A stretch of 64,000 bases of DNA. Origin: Roseivirga sp. E12. Lineage in GTDB: Bacteria; Bacteroidota; Bacteroidia; Cytophagales; Cyclobacteriaceae. The translations under genes were made by a program, and so were the position numbers. The notes beneath the pieces are model-generated. The model saw only the letters and a program-made list of their open reading frames with translations. It had not been told where the DNA came from and made no database searches. Below, piece after piece: positions 62,903 to 64,000 of the stretch; within the stretch, counting starts at the first letter, position 1, and every line of letters begins with the position of its first letter. The DNA lies in contig NZ_JAGFMD010000003.1 of assembly GCF_017592825.1 (NCBI RefSeq), positions 248,001 to 312,000 of the forward strand. The letters run 5' to 3'.

Positions 62903-64000
62903 TTATAAAGTTCTCTTCACTTCTTGTATTTCGAATCCTTCGATCACGTCACCAATTTTAATGTCGTTGAAGCTCTTAATACTCAGTCCACATTCGTAAC
63001 CTGACTTAACTTCGTTTACATCATCCTTGAAACGTTTCAATTGTCCGATATCTCCAGTATAAGCTACAATACCATCTCTGATCAATCGGATCTGATTGTT
63101 TCGTTTCACAAAACCATCAGTCACGTAACAACCGGCAACTGTACCAACTTTGGAAATCTTAAAGACTTCACGAACTTCGATGTTACCAGTGATAACCTCT
63201 TTCTCAGTTGGTTCGAGTAGACCTTCCATCGCATCCTTGAGCTCATTAATGGCGTCATAGATGATGGAGTATAGCCTGATCTCGATTTCTTCGGTTTCAG
63301 CAATCTTTCTTGCCCCTCCCGAAGGTCTTACCTGGAATCCAATGATAATTGCATCTGAGGCAGTCGCTAATAACACATCAGATTCTGAAATCTGACCTAC
63401 TGCCTTATGAATAATATTCACTTGAACTTCTTCTGTAGAGAGTTTCAGTAAAGAATCACTCAAGGCTTCAACGGAACCATCCACATCGCCTTTTACGATA
63501 ACATTAAGTTCCTTAAAGTTTCCTACTGCAAGACGTCTACCAATTTCATCAAGTGTGATGTGTTTCTTGGTACGAACGCTTTGTTCACGAAGTATCTGCT
63601 CACGCTTAGTGGCTATTTCTCTAGCCTCGCGATCGGTATCCATTACGTTAAAACGATCACCCGCTTGAGGAGCTCCATCCAACCCAAGCATTTGAACTGG
63701 AGTGGCCGGTCCTACTACTTCAAGTCTGTTTCCTCTATGATCGTACATGGCTTTCACCTTGCCGAAATGAGATCCTGCTAAAACAACATCTCCAATCTTC
63801 ATTGTACCACCTTGAACCATTACTGTCGATAGGTATCCTCTTCCCTTATCAAGAGAGGCTTCAATTACAGTACCAACAGCGTTTTTATCAGGGTTAGCTT
63901 TAAGCTCAAGAAGTTCAGCTTCAAGTAATACCTTTTCTAATAGTTCATCAACGCCTTGTCCCGTTTTTGCAGAAACTTCCTGGCATTGATATTTACCTCC
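62903..64000 (-). CDS. infB: translation initiation factor IF-2, C-terminal part
   Basis: 366 codons lie in the window and the N-terminus is beyond its end. Visible parts are the end of the G domain ([27 protein letters not shown]), domain II ([25 protein letters not shown]), domain III ([20 protein letters not shown]) and the C-terminal fMet-tRNA-binding domain ([23 protein letters not shown]). IF-2 brings initiator tRNA to the 30S subunit. The CDS is open from 64000 without a stop. It ends 20 bp before its terminator. Confidence 0.97.
   Translation of the reverse strand, partial: GGKYQCQEVSAKTGQGVDELLEKVLLEAELLELKANPDKNAVGTVIEASLDKGRGYLSTVMVQGGTMKIGDVVLAGSHFGKVKAMYDHRGNRLEVVGPATPVQMLGLDGAPQAGDRFNVMDTDREAREIATKREQILREQSVRTKKHITLDEIGRRLAVGNFKELNVIVKGDVDGSVEALSDSLLKLSTEEVQVNIIHKAVGQISESDVLLATASDAIIIGFQVRPSGGARKIAETEEIEIRLYSIIYDAINELKDAMEGLLEPTEKEVITGNIEVREVFKISKVGTVAGCYVTDGFVKRNNQIRLIRDGIVAYTGDIGQLKRFKDDVNEVKSGYECGLSIKSFNDIKIGDVIEGFEIQEVKRTL

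Overview
The window comes from a Bacteroidota chromosome, most likely a free-living, probably marine, Cytophagia-type gliding bacterium. This rests on four things seen in the sequence: a gldK-gldL-gldM-gldN cluster, T9SS-type C-terminal sorting domains on very large secreted proteins, promoters of the Bacteroidota form TTTG-N19-TAnnTTTG (clearest before tRNA-Phe), and an ATP synthase operon that ends at atpG without atpD and atpC. The DNA is moderately AT-rich. I see no transposase, phage gene or CRISPR array.

Layout. 1-4392 (+): the end of gldK, then gldL, gldM and gldN, the motor and core of the type IX secretion/gliding machine, closed by a bidirectional terminator. 4422-11120 (-): uvrC, a class A penicillin-binding protein and a TPR lipoprotein resembling SprE/PorW. 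11227-14142 (+): an M23 peptidase next to a bactofilin, then a TlpA-like thioredoxin lipoprotein. 14146-19885 (+): atpZ, a four-helix membrane protein, and atpB, E, F, H, A, G. 19939-21359 (+): a UbiA-like membrane protein and a SAM methyltransferase.

21352-42857 (-): three tandem paralogous genes, each 6.8-7.0 kb, for secreted proteins of about 2300 residues. Each has a Sec signal peptide, four roughly 440-residue modules holding a LamG-like domain, a fibronectin-like domain and a T9SS type A sorting domain. They fill a third of the window. In all three, the codon where the start methionine of the signal peptide should be is ATT, and a small hairpin lies 17-20 nt upstream.

43414-47263 (-): purM, a PorE-like OmpA/PD40 lipoprotein and a conserved hypothetical. 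47476-51201 (+): a response regulator and histidine kinase, a DM13 lipoprotein and an outer-membrane barrel, tightly packed. 51259-53969 (-): a two-gene iron-sulfur module resembling heterodisulfide-reductase subunits, with a DUF1287 protein between them. 54069-54141: tRNA-Phe. 54254-56071 (-): an rRNA pseudouridine synthase, scpB and a DksA-like protein that has lost most of its zinc ligands. 56286-56438 (-): an overlooked 50-codon gene with its own terminator. 56599-60450 (-): a 1283-residue lamin-tail secreted protein. 60528-62704 (+): asd and a THUMP-like methyltransferase. 62681-64000 (-): a 56-residue membrane protein and the C-terminal part of infB.

How it fits together: much of the window concerns building or using the cell envelope. 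GldKLMN, the SprE-like and the PorE-like proteins belong to, or resemble, the secretion machine that would export the giant proteins; PBP1A, the M23 peptidase and bactofilin remodel the wall. The points most worth checking are the ATT initiation with leader hairpins, the mosaic evolution of the giant trio, leaderless promoters, terminators fused to start codons, and two small genes.
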